Of a DNA stretch of 14,610 nucleotides, positions 1-7,866 are shown piece after piece. A model generated the notes under the pieces. It searched no databases and had not been told where the DNA came from. It was given only the letters and a program-made list of their open reading frames with translations. Within the stretch, counting starts at the first letter, position 1. Each line of letters starts with the position of its first letter. Both the position numbers and the translations under genes were made by a program. The DNA is from JBEHYA01 sp048498415 (lineage in GTDB: Bacteria; Pseudomonadota; Alphaproteobacteria; UBA9219; RGZA01): contig JBEHYA010000048.1 of NCBI GenBank assembly GCA_048498415.1, positions 1 to 14,610 on the forward strand, in the 5' to 3' direction.

Positions 1-22
1 CCACCGCCGCACCTCCGCCAGT

Positions 23-50
23 AAAAAGGGCCCGCTGCGGTGCCCTTTTT
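23..50 (-). terminator. Intrinsic terminator of tRNA-Ser
   Basis: The arm aaaaagggc at 23-31 pairs with gcccttttt at 42-50. Read on the minus strand it lies two bases beyond the encoded CCA end of the tRNA, and the hairpin runs into a T tract (complement of 23-27). This is the normal layout of a rho-independent terminator behind a single tRNA gene. Because both flanks are A/T tracts it could also stop transcription from the other side, but no plus-strand gene is visible at this edge. Confidence 0.75.
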
Positions 51-52
51 AA

Positions 53-142
53 TGGCGGAAGGGAGAGGATTCGAACCTCCGGTACCCTTGCGGGCACAAC
101 GGTTTTCGAGACCGCCGCGATCGACCACTCTGCCACCCTTCC
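53..142 (-). tRNA. tRNA-Ser (anticodon CGA)
   Basis: On the minus strand a 90-nt class II tRNA can be folded. The acceptor GGAAGGG (136-142) pairs with CCCTTCC (57-63), followed by discriminator G and an encoded CCA (53-56). The anticodon loop reads CTCGAAA, giving anticodon CGA, which reads UCG serine codons. There is a long variable arm, as expected for tRNA-Ser, and a T arm with loop TTCGAAT. It lies downstream of etfA on the same strand, 58 bases after the etfA stop, so it could be read through from the etf operon or have its own promoter. The identity rests on the long variable arm plus the anticodon. Confidence 0.95.
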
Positions 143-174
143 GTCGGCGGGTTTTTTAGCTTATTCGCCCCAAA

Positions 175-196
175 TGGCCAAGCCCTTATTTGGCCA
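175..196 (-). terminator. Weak hairpin just after etfA
   Basis: The arm tggccaa (175-181) pairs with ttggcca (190-196) across an 8-base loop, beginning 4 bases after the etfA stop on the minus strand. The tract after the stem has only three T residues, so this is a weak terminator at best, or a 3'-end protecting hairpin. Read-through into the tRNA gene is possible. Confidence 0.35.
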
Positions 197-200
197 ATGT

Positions 201-1136
201 TTATTTGCCTACAGCGGCCGTGAGTTCAGGGATGATCTGGAACAGATCGCCCACCAGCCCGTAATCCGCGACCTGAAAGATCGGCGCATCGGGGTCTTTG
301 TTGATGGCAACAATCACCTTGCTGTCTTTCATGCCAGCCAGATGCTGAATGGCGCCGGAAATGCCGATGGCAATATAAAGGTCGGGCGCCACGATCTTGC
401 CGGTCTGGCCCACCTGATAATCATTCGGCACATAGCCGGCATCAACCGCCGCGCGGCTTGCGCCAATCGCAGCGCCCAGTTTATCGGCCAGTTGTTCCAG
501 CATCTTGAAGTTTTCGCCCGAGCCTAAGCCACGGCCGCCTGAGATGATGATGCGGGCGTTCGTGAGTTCGGGGCGGGCGGATTTGGAAAGTTCGCTACCC
601 ACAAAGGCCGAAAGGCCGGCATCGCTGCCGCCTGCCAGTTGTTCCACGCTAGCATTGCCGCCCGTCGCCGCCGCAGCTTCAAACGCCGTGGCACGTACGG
701 TGCACAGCTTGATGGCATCCGCCGATTGCACGGTGGCAATCGCGTTACCGGCATAGATGGGGCGCTTGAATGTATCAGCACTTTCTACGGCAATGATTTC
801 CGACACAACGGCTACATCCAGCAGTGCGCCCACGCGCGGCAACAGATTTTTGCCGAAGCTGGTCGCGGCCACAAACACATGCGTGTAGTTTTTGGCCAAA
901 CCTGCCGCTACCGGCGCGATGTTTTCGGCCAAATTACCGGCAAAATGCGGGGCGACCGAGACGAACAGCTTTTCGATACCGGCGATTTGCTTGGCAGCAT
1001 CTGAGAGGCCGTTATCGGCATCGGCGAACAGCACGGCATCCACCGGCGCGCCGACTTTTTTGGCGGCTGAGAGCGTATGCAGGGAAGCGGGCGTGATTTT
1101 ACCGGCAGCGTGTTCAAGAATTAAAAGGGCACGCAT
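201..1136 (-). CDS. etfA: Electron transfer flavoprotein subunit alpha (EtfA)
   Basis: This is the 311-residue FAD-carrying subunit of soluble ETF, which takes electrons from acyl-CoA and other flavin dehydrogenases and passes them to ETF-ubiquinone oxidoreductase. The N-terminal domain (about 1-185) is the ETF nucleotide-binding fold. The C-terminal FAD domain (about 190-311) carries SGGRG (199-203), GASR with Arg228, VGQTGK (242-247) and the family signature PDLYIAIGISGAIQHLAGM (251-269), then NKDPDAPIF. Length is normal for the alphaproteobacterial and mitochondrial type. The ATG lies one base after the etfB stop, so the two are translationally coupled in the usual etfB-etfA order. No ETF-ubiquinone oxidoreductase gene is in the window. 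Confidence 0.97.
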   Translation of the reverse strand: MRALLILEHAAGKITPASLHTLSAAKKVGAPVDAVLFADADNGLSDAAKQIAGIEKLFVSVAPHFAGNLAENIAPVAAGLAKNYTHVFVAATSFGKNLLPRVGALLDVAVVSEIIAVESADTFKRPIYAGNAIATVQSADAIKLCTVRATAFEAAAATGGNASVEQLAGGSDAGLSAFVGSELSKSARPELTNARIIISGGRGLGSGENFKMLEQLADKLGAAIGASRAAVDAGYVPNDYQVGQTGKIVAPDLYIAIGISGAIQHLAGMKDSKVIVAINKDPDAPIFQVADYGLVGDLFQIIPELTAAVGK

Positions 1137-1137
1137 A

Positions 1138-1887
1138 TCAAATCACCTTGGCTTCGTTTTTGAGTTTATCAACCAGCGTCGCGACATCCGGCACTTTAAT
1201 GCCGGCCTTGCGCACGGGCGGTTCTTCCACTTTCAGCGTTTTGATACGCGGGGCTAAATCCACGCCTTTTGATGCAGCATCAAACGCTTCAATCGGCTTT
1301 TTCTTTGCCTTCATGATGTTGGGCAGCGTGGCATAGCGCGGTTCGTTGAGGCGAAGATCCGTGGTGATGATCGCCGGCATCTTCAGATCCAGCGTTTCTA
1401 ACCCACCATCAATTTCACGCGTCACTTTGGCGCGGCCATTTGCGACTTCCACTTTAGATGCAAAGGTTGCCTGCGGCCAGTTCAGCAAAGCGCCCAGCAT
1501 CTGGCCCACCTGATTATTATCGCCGTCAATCGCCTGCTTGCCTGCAATTACCAGCTCCGGCTTTTCCTGTCCCACAATCGCTTTCAAAGCTTTGGCAACG
1601 CCCAGCGGCTGCGTCTCGCCATCAAACGCGACATGAATGGCGCGGTCGGCGCCCATGGCCAAAGCCGTACGCAGCGTATCCTGGCATTGCGTGGGGCCGA
1701 TGCTCACTGCCACCACTTCCGTGGCCGCGCCTTTTTCGCGCAGGCGCACGGCTTCTTCCACCGCGATTTCGTCGAAGGGGTTCATCGACATTTTCACGTT
1801 CGCCGTCTCCACGCCCGACTTGTCGGCTTTGACGCGGATTTTGACGTTGTAATCAATGACCCGTTTGATGGGCACCAGAATTTTCAT
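1138..1887 (-). CDS. etfB: Electron transfer flavoprotein subunit beta (EtfB)
   Basis: This is the 249-residue beta subunit of ETF, the usual family length. It binds AMP structurally and carries the dehydrogenase recognition loop. Visible motifs are the N-terminal MKILVPIKRVIDYNVKIRVK, NPFDEIAVEEAVRL (36-49), and the signature stretch from VTREIDGG (155-162) through LRLNEPRYATLPNIMKAKKK (178-197). The last part is the recognition loop; in homologues its leucine contacts partner dehydrogenases and nearby lysines can be methylated by EtfB lysine methyltransferases. It sits between the HIG1-like gene (12-bp gap) and etfA (1-bp gap), so the three form one transcription unit. It is too close to mitochondrial ETF-beta to be the bifurcating FixA type. 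Confidence 0.97.
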   Translation of the reverse strand: MKILVPIKRVIDYNVKIRVKADKSGVETANVKMSMNPFDEIAVEEAVRLREKGAATEVVAVSIGPTQCQDTLRTALAMGADRAIHVAFDGETQPLGVAKALKAIVGQEKPELVIAGKQAIDGDNNQVGQMLGALLNWPQATFASKVEVANGRAKVTREIDGGLETLDLKMPAIITTDLRLNEPRYATLPNIMKAKKKPIEAFDAASKGVDLAPRIKTLKVEEPPVRKAGIKVPDVATLVDKLKNEAKVI

Positions 1888-1899
1888 GAATAAAGTCCC

Positions 1900-2100
1900 T
1901 TAACTTTTCGCCGATGATAAAACTGCTAGCAGAAAGAAAACGAGCGCGACAGCCTGCAGGGCCACACGCAGCTTCATCAACTTATTGCCGTATTTTTTGT
2001 TGAACTCGCCGCCCTTGGCCATGCTGAATACGCCGATGAACAGCGTGCCCAGCAGCGCGGCCATGGCAATACCCATGAGAATGAGGAAGAAACCCGACAT
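1900..2100 (-). CDS. HIG1-domain twin transmembrane small protein
   Basis: A 66-residue membrane protein with two hydrophobic helices (about 3-26 and 46-62). They are joined by a polar loop, GEFNKKYGNKLMKLR, followed by VALQ. The R45-x3-Q49 spacing and flanking basic residues resemble the R-x3-Q part of the HIG1/Rcf1 signature (hypoxia-induced protein family). In eukaryotes this family associates with cytochrome c oxidase; the bacterial short forms have no firmly established role. The ATG at 2098-2100 is chosen because the upstream extension has no membrane-protein character and is leader sequence. No Shine-Dalgarno is seen. It is the first gene of the unit with etfB and etfA. In relatives I recall it next to cobO and etf genes; cobO is absent here. 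Confidence 0.8.
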   Translation of the reverse strand: MSGFFLILMGIAMAALLGTLFIGVFSMAKGGEFNKKYGNKLMKLRVALQAVALVFFLLAVLSSAKS

Positions 2101-2112
2101 AAACACGTGCCC

Positions 2113-2147
2113 AAAAAGCGGAAAACCGCAGGGCTGAACCGCCCTGC
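2113..2147 (-). promoter_or_regulatory. Leader hairpins, possible attenuator of HIG1-etfBA
   Basis: On the minus strand, shortly before the HIG1 ATG, a perfect 7-bp hairpin (2128-2134 with 2141-2147, loop of 6) is followed by a second stem, gcgg-tttt-ccgc (2118-2129). The second stem shares two bases with the first and runs into five T residues (2113-2117). Hairpin plus T tract inside a 5' leader looks like a small attenuator or a leftover terminator. The second stem is only 4 bp, so it is weak alone, and regulation is inferred only. Confidence 0.35.
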
Positions 2148-2170
2148 TGCAAGCAATACTAATAAAGCCT

Positions 2171-2198
2171 TTCCGGCTGCACAAGCATCCCCTATAAG
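2171..2198 (+). promoter_or_regulatory. Candidate tsaD promoter, leaderless layout
   Basis: TTCCGG (2171-2176), a 16-bp spacer and TATAAG (2193-2198) lie 8 bp before the tsaD ATG. With the usual 6-8 nt from the -10 hexamer to the start point, transcription would begin at or next to the A of the ATG. No Shine-Dalgarno is present. The -10 match is good and the -35 match is poor. Confidence 0.4.
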
Positions 2199-2206
2199 CT
2201 TTTTCC

Positions 2207-3229
2207 ATGCTGGTTTTGGGCCTTGAGACTTCCTGCGATGAAACGGCGGCCGCGCTTGTGGATGATACGCGCCGCATCCGCGCGCAGCGCCTGATCACGC
2301 AGCTGGATGAACACCGCCGCTTCGGCGGCGTGGTGCCGGAAATCGCCGCCCGCGCGCATCTCGATCATCTCGATTCGCTCATCGCCCACGCGCTGGAAGA
2401 TGCCGGCATCGAACTTTCGGCCCTTGATGGCATTGCCGCCACCTGCGGCCCCGGCCTGATCGGCGGCGTGATGGTTGGCGCCATGACCGGCAAGGCCCTG
2501 GCGCTCTCGCTGAACAAACCTTTTTTGGCCGTGAACCATCTGGAAGCCCACGCGCTTACCGCGCGGCTGACCGATGATGTGCATTTTCCCTATCTGCTGC
2601 TTTTGATCTCCGGCGGGCACTGCCAGCTGCTGGCCGTGGAAGGCGTGGGCCGTTACACCTTATATGGCACCACGATTGATGATGCGGTGGGCGAAGCTTT
2701 TGATAAAACTGCCAAGCTTCTCGATTTAGGTTTTCCCGGCGGGCCGGCGGTGGAACGCGCGGCGTCTACCGGCGATGCCACACGCTTTCCCCTACCCCAG
2801 CCGATGCTGGGCAAAGATAACTGCGATTTTTCTTTTTCGGGTTTGAAGACGGCGGTGCGCGTCGCGGCGGAAAAGCACGCGCCCCTGTCGGCCCAAGATA
2901 AATGCGATTTAGCCGCAAGCTTTCAGGCAACTGTCGCTGCTTGCCTGGCCGACCGCACGAAACGCGCCATTACATTATTTAGTGAAAGCCACGGCCCCGG
3001 CCATGCGCTGGTGGCGGCGGGCGGCGTGGCGGCCAATCAGGCGCTGCGCACCGCGCTGCAAACAACGGCGGAGAATGCGGGCATGACTTTGGTGGTGCCG
3101 CCGCCTTCCCTGTGCACCGATAACGGCGCCATGGTTGCCTGGGCGGGCATCGAGAAACTGCGGCTGGGGCTTACGGATTCACTCGCCATCAAGCCGCGCC
3201 CGCGCTGGCCACTTGCCGAACGCGCCTGA
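2207..3229 (+). CDS. tsaD: tRNA N6-threonylcarbamoyladenosine transferase TsaD
   Basis: This is the 340-residue catalytic subunit of the t6A complex. It moves the threonylcarbamoyl group from threonylcarbamoyl-AMP to A37 of ANN-decoding tRNAs, together with TsaB and TsaE, which are not in this window. The ASKHA fold is evident from LGLETSCDETAAALV (4-18), the metal histidines of HLEAH (His111 and His115), LISGGHCQLL (133-142), TTIDDAVGEAFDK (155-167), FSFSGLKTAV (208-217) and CTDNGAMVAWAG with metal Asp305. Length matches the family. The gene is divergent from the HIG1-etfBA unit with 106 bp between starts, and gpsA follows 18 bp after its stop. The gene was formerly called gcp. Confidence 0.97.
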   Translation: MLVLGLETSCDETAAALVDDTRRIRAQRLITQLDEHRRFGGVVPEIAARAHLDHLDSLIAHALEDAGIELSALDGIAATCGPGLIGGVMVGAMTGKALALSLNKPFLAVNHLEAHALTARLTDDVHFPYLLLLISGGHCQLLAVEGVGRYTLYGTTIDDAVGEAFDKTAKLLDLGFPGGPAVERAASTGDATRFPLPQPMLGKDNCDFSFSGLKTAVRVAAEKHAPLSAQDKCDLAASFQATVAACLADRTKRAITLFSESHGPGHALVAAGGVAANQALRTALQTTAENAGMTLVVPPPSLCTDNGAMVAWAGIEKLRLGLTDSLAIKPRPRWPLAERA

Positions 3230-3240
3230 GCAACTATAGT
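3213..3240 (+). promoter_or_regulatory. Candidate internal gpsA promoter, leaderless layout
   Basis: TTGCCG (3213-3218), a 16-bp spacer and TATAGT (3235-3240) overlap the tsaD 3' end and lie 7 bp before the gpsA ATG. No Shine-Dalgarno lies in the 18-bp gap. A start point 7 nt after the -10 box would give a leaderless gpsA message independent of tsaD. Confidence 0.4.
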
Positions 3241-3247
3241 TCCAGCC

Positions 3248-4249
3248 ATGACTGAACAGGCACTATCCATTGGCGTGATCGGCGGCGGCGCGTGGGGCAC
3301 GGCCCTGGCGCAAAGCCTTGCCGCCAGCAATCACAACGTGCGCCTCTATGCGCGCGAGCATGATGTGGTGGAAGGCATTAACAGCCATCACATCAACTGC
3401 GCATTTTTACCTAACATCAAACTGCAGCCCACGCTGGAAGCGCGCGAAGGTTTTGATGGCCTGAACGACCACGACGTGCTGCTGCTGGTCGCCCCCGCCC
3501 AGTATGTACGTAGCACCTGCCGCGCGATTAAAGCCAAGCTGACCAAAACCATTCCGTTGGTGCTGTGCGCCAAAGGCATCGAGATCGAGACCGGGCAATT
3601 GATGCACGAAATTGCCGCCGCCGAACTGCCCGGCCTGCCGCTTGCCGTACTTTCGGGCCCGACTTTCGCAGCGGAAGTTGCCAAGGGCTTACCGGCCGCC
3701 ATCAGCATTGCCTCAAACGATGAAAAGCTTGCACGTAACTTGTGCTTGAAACTGGGCAGCCGGAGCCTGCGCCCCTATCCTTCCACCGATATGGCCGGTG
3801 TGGAGATTGGCGGCGCGGTCAAGAACGTGCTGGCGATTGCCTGCGGCATTGTGGTGGGCCGCGGCTTAGGCGAAAACGCCCGCGCGGCGATGATTGCGCG
3901 TGGCCTTGCGGAAATGATGCGCCTCGCCGTGGCGGTTGGCGGAAGGCCGGAGACGATCACGGGTTTATCAGGTCTTGGTGATCTTGTTCTCACCTGCTCG
4001 TCGCCGCAGTCGCGCAATATGTCGCTGGGTCTGGCGCTGGGTCAGGGCCGCAAGCTGCAGGATGTGCTGGCCGAACGCCATACGGTCGCCGAAGGCGTTG
4101 CAACCGCGCGCGCCGTGCAGCGGCTGGCGGATAAACATAATGTGGATATGCCGATCTGCCATGCCGCCTATGCCATTCTGCACGATGGCAAGGATGTGAA
4201 CGCGACGATTGAGGCCATGCTGGCGCGGCCTTTAGCGATGGGTGAATGA
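3248..4249 (+). CDS. gpsA: NAD(P)-dependent glycerol-3-phosphate dehydrogenase GpsA
   Basis: This 333-residue cytosolic enzyme reduces dihydroxyacetone phosphate to sn-glycerol 3-phosphate, the backbone of membrane phospholipids. The Rossmann fold begins with IGGGAWGTALA (11-21). Substrate and catalytic motifs follow in order: CAKGIE with Lys109, SGPTFAAEVAKGLPAA (136-151), GGAVKNVLAIACG with the catalytic Lys192, and GLSGLGDLVLTC (239-250). Length is typical. The ATG at 3248 puts the glycine-rich loop at the expected distance from the N terminus. The EVE-domain gene begins one base after its stop, implying co-translation, and tsaD-gpsA adjacency is common in alphaproteobacteria. Confidence 0.97.
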   Translation: MTEQALSIGVIGGGAWGTALAQSLAASNHNVRLYAREHDVVEGINSHHINCAFLPNIKLQPTLEAREGFDGLNDHDVLLLVAPAQYVRSTCRAIKAKLTKTIPLVLCAKGIEIETGQLMHEIAAAELPGLPLAVLSGPTFAAEVAKGLPAAISIASNDEKLARNLCLKLGSRSLRPYPSTDMAGVEIGGAVKNVLAIACGIVVGRGLGENARAAMIARGLAEMMRLAVAVGGRPETITGLSGLGDLVLTCSSPQSRNMSLGLALGQGRKLQDVLAERHTVAEGVATARAVQRLADKHNVDMPICHAAYAILHDGKDVNATIEAMLARPLAMGE

Positions 4250-4250
4250 T

Positions 4251-4655
4251 ATGGCGTATTGGCTGATCAAATCGGAACCTTCCGCCTATGCGTGGGCGAC
4301 CTTTGTCAAAGACGGCAAAACCGGCTGGACGGGCGTGCGCAATTATCAGGCTGCGAATAATCTTAAGGCGATGAAGAAAGGCGATGAGGCTTTCTTTTAT
4401 CACTCCAACGAGGGCCTTGAAATTGTCGGCATCGCGGAAGTGACGAAGACCGCCTATCCCGATGCGACCGATAAAACCGGCAAATTCGTTGCCGTGGATG
4501 TGAAGCCGGTAAAGCCGTTAAAAACACCGGTCACACTCAAAGATATAAAGAGCGATGCGAAATTAAAAAACATGGCCCTCGTCAAACAATCACGCCTCAG
4601 CGTAAGCCCGGTCACGGCAGAAGAATGGAAGCAAATTAACGCGTTGGCCAAATAA
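4251..4655 (+). CDS. EVE domain-containing protein
   Basis: This 134-residue protein is a stand-alone EVE domain (PUA-like superfamily; the THYN1-like or YTH-related branch). The domain is thought to recognise modified bases in DNA or RNA; the substrate of this bacterial form is not established. Seen are AYWLIKSEPSAYAW near the N terminus with the hallmark KSEP (7-10), WTGVRNYQAANNLK (26-39) and SRLSVSPVTAEEW (114-126). I chose ATG 4251 over an in-frame GTG at 4242 because family members start right at the MAYW-type sequence. It is translationally coupled to gpsA. In many relatives a YciI-like gene lies between gpsA and the EVE gene, and it is missing here. No clear terminator follows. Confidence 0.93.
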   Translation: MAYWLIKSEPSAYAWATFVKDGKTGWTGVRNYQAANNLKAMKKGDEAFFYHSNEGLEIVGIAEVTKTAYPDATDKTGKFVAVDVKPVKPLKTPVTLKDIKSDAKLKNMALVKQSRLSVSPVTAEEWKQINALAK

Positions 4656-4742
4656 TCGGCGTTAACCCTATATTGAAAATAAAGCTTTTACTTGCGTATC
4701 GCCGACGATAAATTGGCTAGCGATATTTTTGGATATTATTGA

Positions 4743-5369
4743 ATGACAGATCACGGGTTAGAAAACCAATACCCCTTAGTCACTGCGCAACAGATTTTAG
4801 TCTGGATTGTGCGCTTTGCCAGCAAGCATGCAGCCGATCTCACGCTGATCGCCCTCGACACCCAGAGTGCCGACCCGGCCACGCAGCTCAAAGCACATCA
4901 GGCCTATCAAAAAAAATTACAGCTTCTGCGCGGCATCACAACCGACCATCGCCTGCTCACCGAACATATTTCCGGCCGGGAGACACCCGCCAGTACCAAT
5001 TTGATTATGGCGGTTTCCCGGGCTTATTTCGACCCACAGATCCACCCGACGGATGAAAACGGCGAGCCGGTTATGAAGGCTTACGACCATTACCTTATGT
5101 GCGCCGATGTGCGCGGCGATAAGGAAGAGGCCGCTCCAGACAACTATGATCTGATGGAAATGGGCAATAAAACCCTTGATATCCTGCTACAATCGATGGA
5201 CACCCGGCCAAGTACGCTTGCGCTGCTGCGCGGGGGTGAAAATATGCCCCCCATTATCGCGCACCCTGAATCCGGGGAAACCATTGATACCGCCCCCGTA
5301 GTACGACGACCCCTGCGTCATCGTCATCCTGGCATGAAAGACTTCGATCGCGACGATCTGAAATCATAA
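4743..5369 (+). CDS. Hypothetical protein, 208 residues
   Basis: I do not recognise this protein. It is soluble, with no signal peptide and no membrane segment of convincing length. The N-terminal half looks helical (about 14-70, including a Gln/Lys-rich stretch near 46-62). The middle has an aromatic and acidic part around FDPQIHPTDENGEP, and another helical stretch (about 138-160) follows. The C-terminal 50 residues are Pro/Arg/His-rich and probably disordered, with RRPLRHRHPG followed by an acidic end. It has its own 87-bp upstream gap and a strong terminator immediately behind, so it is probably a single-gene unit or the last gene after the EVE gene. The start ATG is the first in frame; the Shine-Dalgarno is poor. 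Coding status rests on length and the terminator fit. Confidence 0.75.
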   Translation: MTDHGLENQYPLVTAQQILVWIVRFASKHAADLTLIALDTQSADPATQLKAHQAYQKKLQLLRGITTDHRLLTEHISGRETPASTNLIMAVSRAYFDPQIHPTDENGEPVMKAYDHYLMCADVRGDKEEAAPDNYDLMEMGNKTLDILLQSMDTRPSTLALLRGGENMPPIIAHPESGETIDTAPVVRRPLRHRHPGMKDFDRDDLKS

Positions 5370-5372
5370 AAT

Positions 5373-5402
5373 AAAAAACCCCGCCGTGAAGCGGGGTTTT
5401 TT
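5373..5402. terminator. Bidirectional intrinsic terminator
   Basis: A perfect 12-base stem, aaaaaaccccgc (5373-5384) with gcggggtttttt (5391-5402), has loop cgtgaa. A tract and T tract make it work on both strands. It closes the plus-strand 208-residue gene, whose stop is 3 bases away, and the minus-strand 77-residue gene, which ends at 5426. Confidence 0.93.
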
Positions 5403-5425
5403 ATTCGTCTCTTTTTGAAACCTGT

Positions 5426-5659
5426 TTAGCGGCGTTCGCCCAGCGTGGCGCCCACTTCATGCGCGGCGCGCACGATGCGTTCACCGATTGAACCCACGCG
5501 CGCCGCAGCCGCGGCATAGGTGGTGGCCGGCGAGCGGCGGATAGCCGCGAGAGTTTTATCTAAGGCGACCAGATTGGTCTGGTTGGTCATTGCGACCAGG
5601 CGTTCCAGCGTATCGTCTACACCGCCATACGCGCCCATGAATTCCGTTTCCATCGACAT
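5426..5659 (-). CDS. Small protein resembling a chemoreceptor signalling tip
   Basis: A 77-residue protein without signal peptide or membrane segment, rich in Ala and probably an antiparallel helical hairpin. Residues 27-41 (QTNLVALDKTLAAIR) resemble the QTNLLALNAAIEAAR stretch of methyl-accepting chemotaxis proteins. Residues 47-61 (TYAAAAARVGSIGER) line up with the returning helix GFAVVADEVRKLAER after a one-residue gap. The turn itself is RRSPATT instead of the receptor's conserved tip, so normal CheA/CheW coupling is doubtful. A Shine-Dalgarno-like GAGGGG lies about 10 bases before the ATG at 5657-5659, and the shared terminator lies 23 bases after the stop. The gene looks real; the receptor relationship is my inference from eye alignment and could be convergent helix composition. 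Confidence 0.65.
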   Translation of the reverse strand: MSMETEFMGAYGGVDDTLERLVAMTNQTNLVALDKTLAAIRRSPATTYAAAAARVGSIGERIVRAAHEVGATLGERR

Positions 5660-5705
5660 GACCTTATCCCCTCAAGAATCTTTTTTAGTGCTCGTTGATG
5701 GGTGC

Positions 5706-5711
5706 ATTATG
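5706..5711 (-). promoter_or_regulatory. Candidate -10 box for the 77-residue gene
   Basis: On the minus strand CATAAT (complement of 5706-5711) differs from TATAAT at one position and lies 46 bp before the start codon. I could not find a good -35 partner at 16-18 bp, so this is tentative. Confidence 0.3.
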
Positions 5712-5768
5712 TCGGGCATTGCCTAAAACCGTGTTAAAGATAACTTGCTGAAAACTTAAGCTTTTTTG

Positions 5769-5780
5769 GCGTGGCCACGC
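5769..5780. promoter_or_regulatory. 12-bp perfect palindrome upstream of acs
   Basis: gcgtggccacgc is a perfect 12-bp palindrome in the 266-bp divergent gap between the 77-residue gene and acs. It has no T tract on its downstream side in either direction, so it is not a terminator. It could be an operator. A second perfect palindrome, ccgttaacgg, lies at 5871-5880, 46 bp before the acs ATG. No ORF in this gap is credible. Confidence 0.3.
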
Positions 5781-5925
5781 ATGATTTCTGGTAAAACTTT
5801 CTTGGGAATTCTGAACGAAGTATTGCGCCTTTTCACCTGAATGGCAGAATGCCTGTATCGTTTCCGGCAACCGTTAACGGCCATCAACCTTATTTGAAGA
5901 AATTCGTAAGACTTCACGTGTGCCC

Positions 5926-7863
<1,938 letters not shown>

Positions 7864-7866
7864 TAC

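Noticed and set aside
2101..2298. N-terminal extension of the HIG1-like gene to 132 residues
   Set aside because: The extension covers the leader hairpins and the tsaD start, has no homology character, and the short form has the normal family length.
2192..2620. 142-codon minus-strand frame opposite the tsaD start
   Set aside because: Antisense to unmistakable TsaD sequence and across the divergent promoter region; composition is shadow-like.
4242..4250. GTG start for the EVE gene
   Set aside because: Would add three residues before the conserved MAYW start; ATG 4251 fits the family better.
4656..4742. Terminator between the EVE gene and the 208-residue gene
   Set aside because: Only a 6-bp inverted repeat with a very long loop and an AAGCTT-centred palindrome without a T tract after it; not convincing.
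5769..5780. gcgtggccacgc as a terminator
   Set aside because: The T run lies on the upstream side for plus-strand reading and becomes an A run on the minus strand, so there is no U tract after the stem.
5685..5870. 61-codon minus-strand frame in the gap before acs
   Set aside because: No ribosome site, no motif, and it spans a palindrome and candidate promoter sequence.
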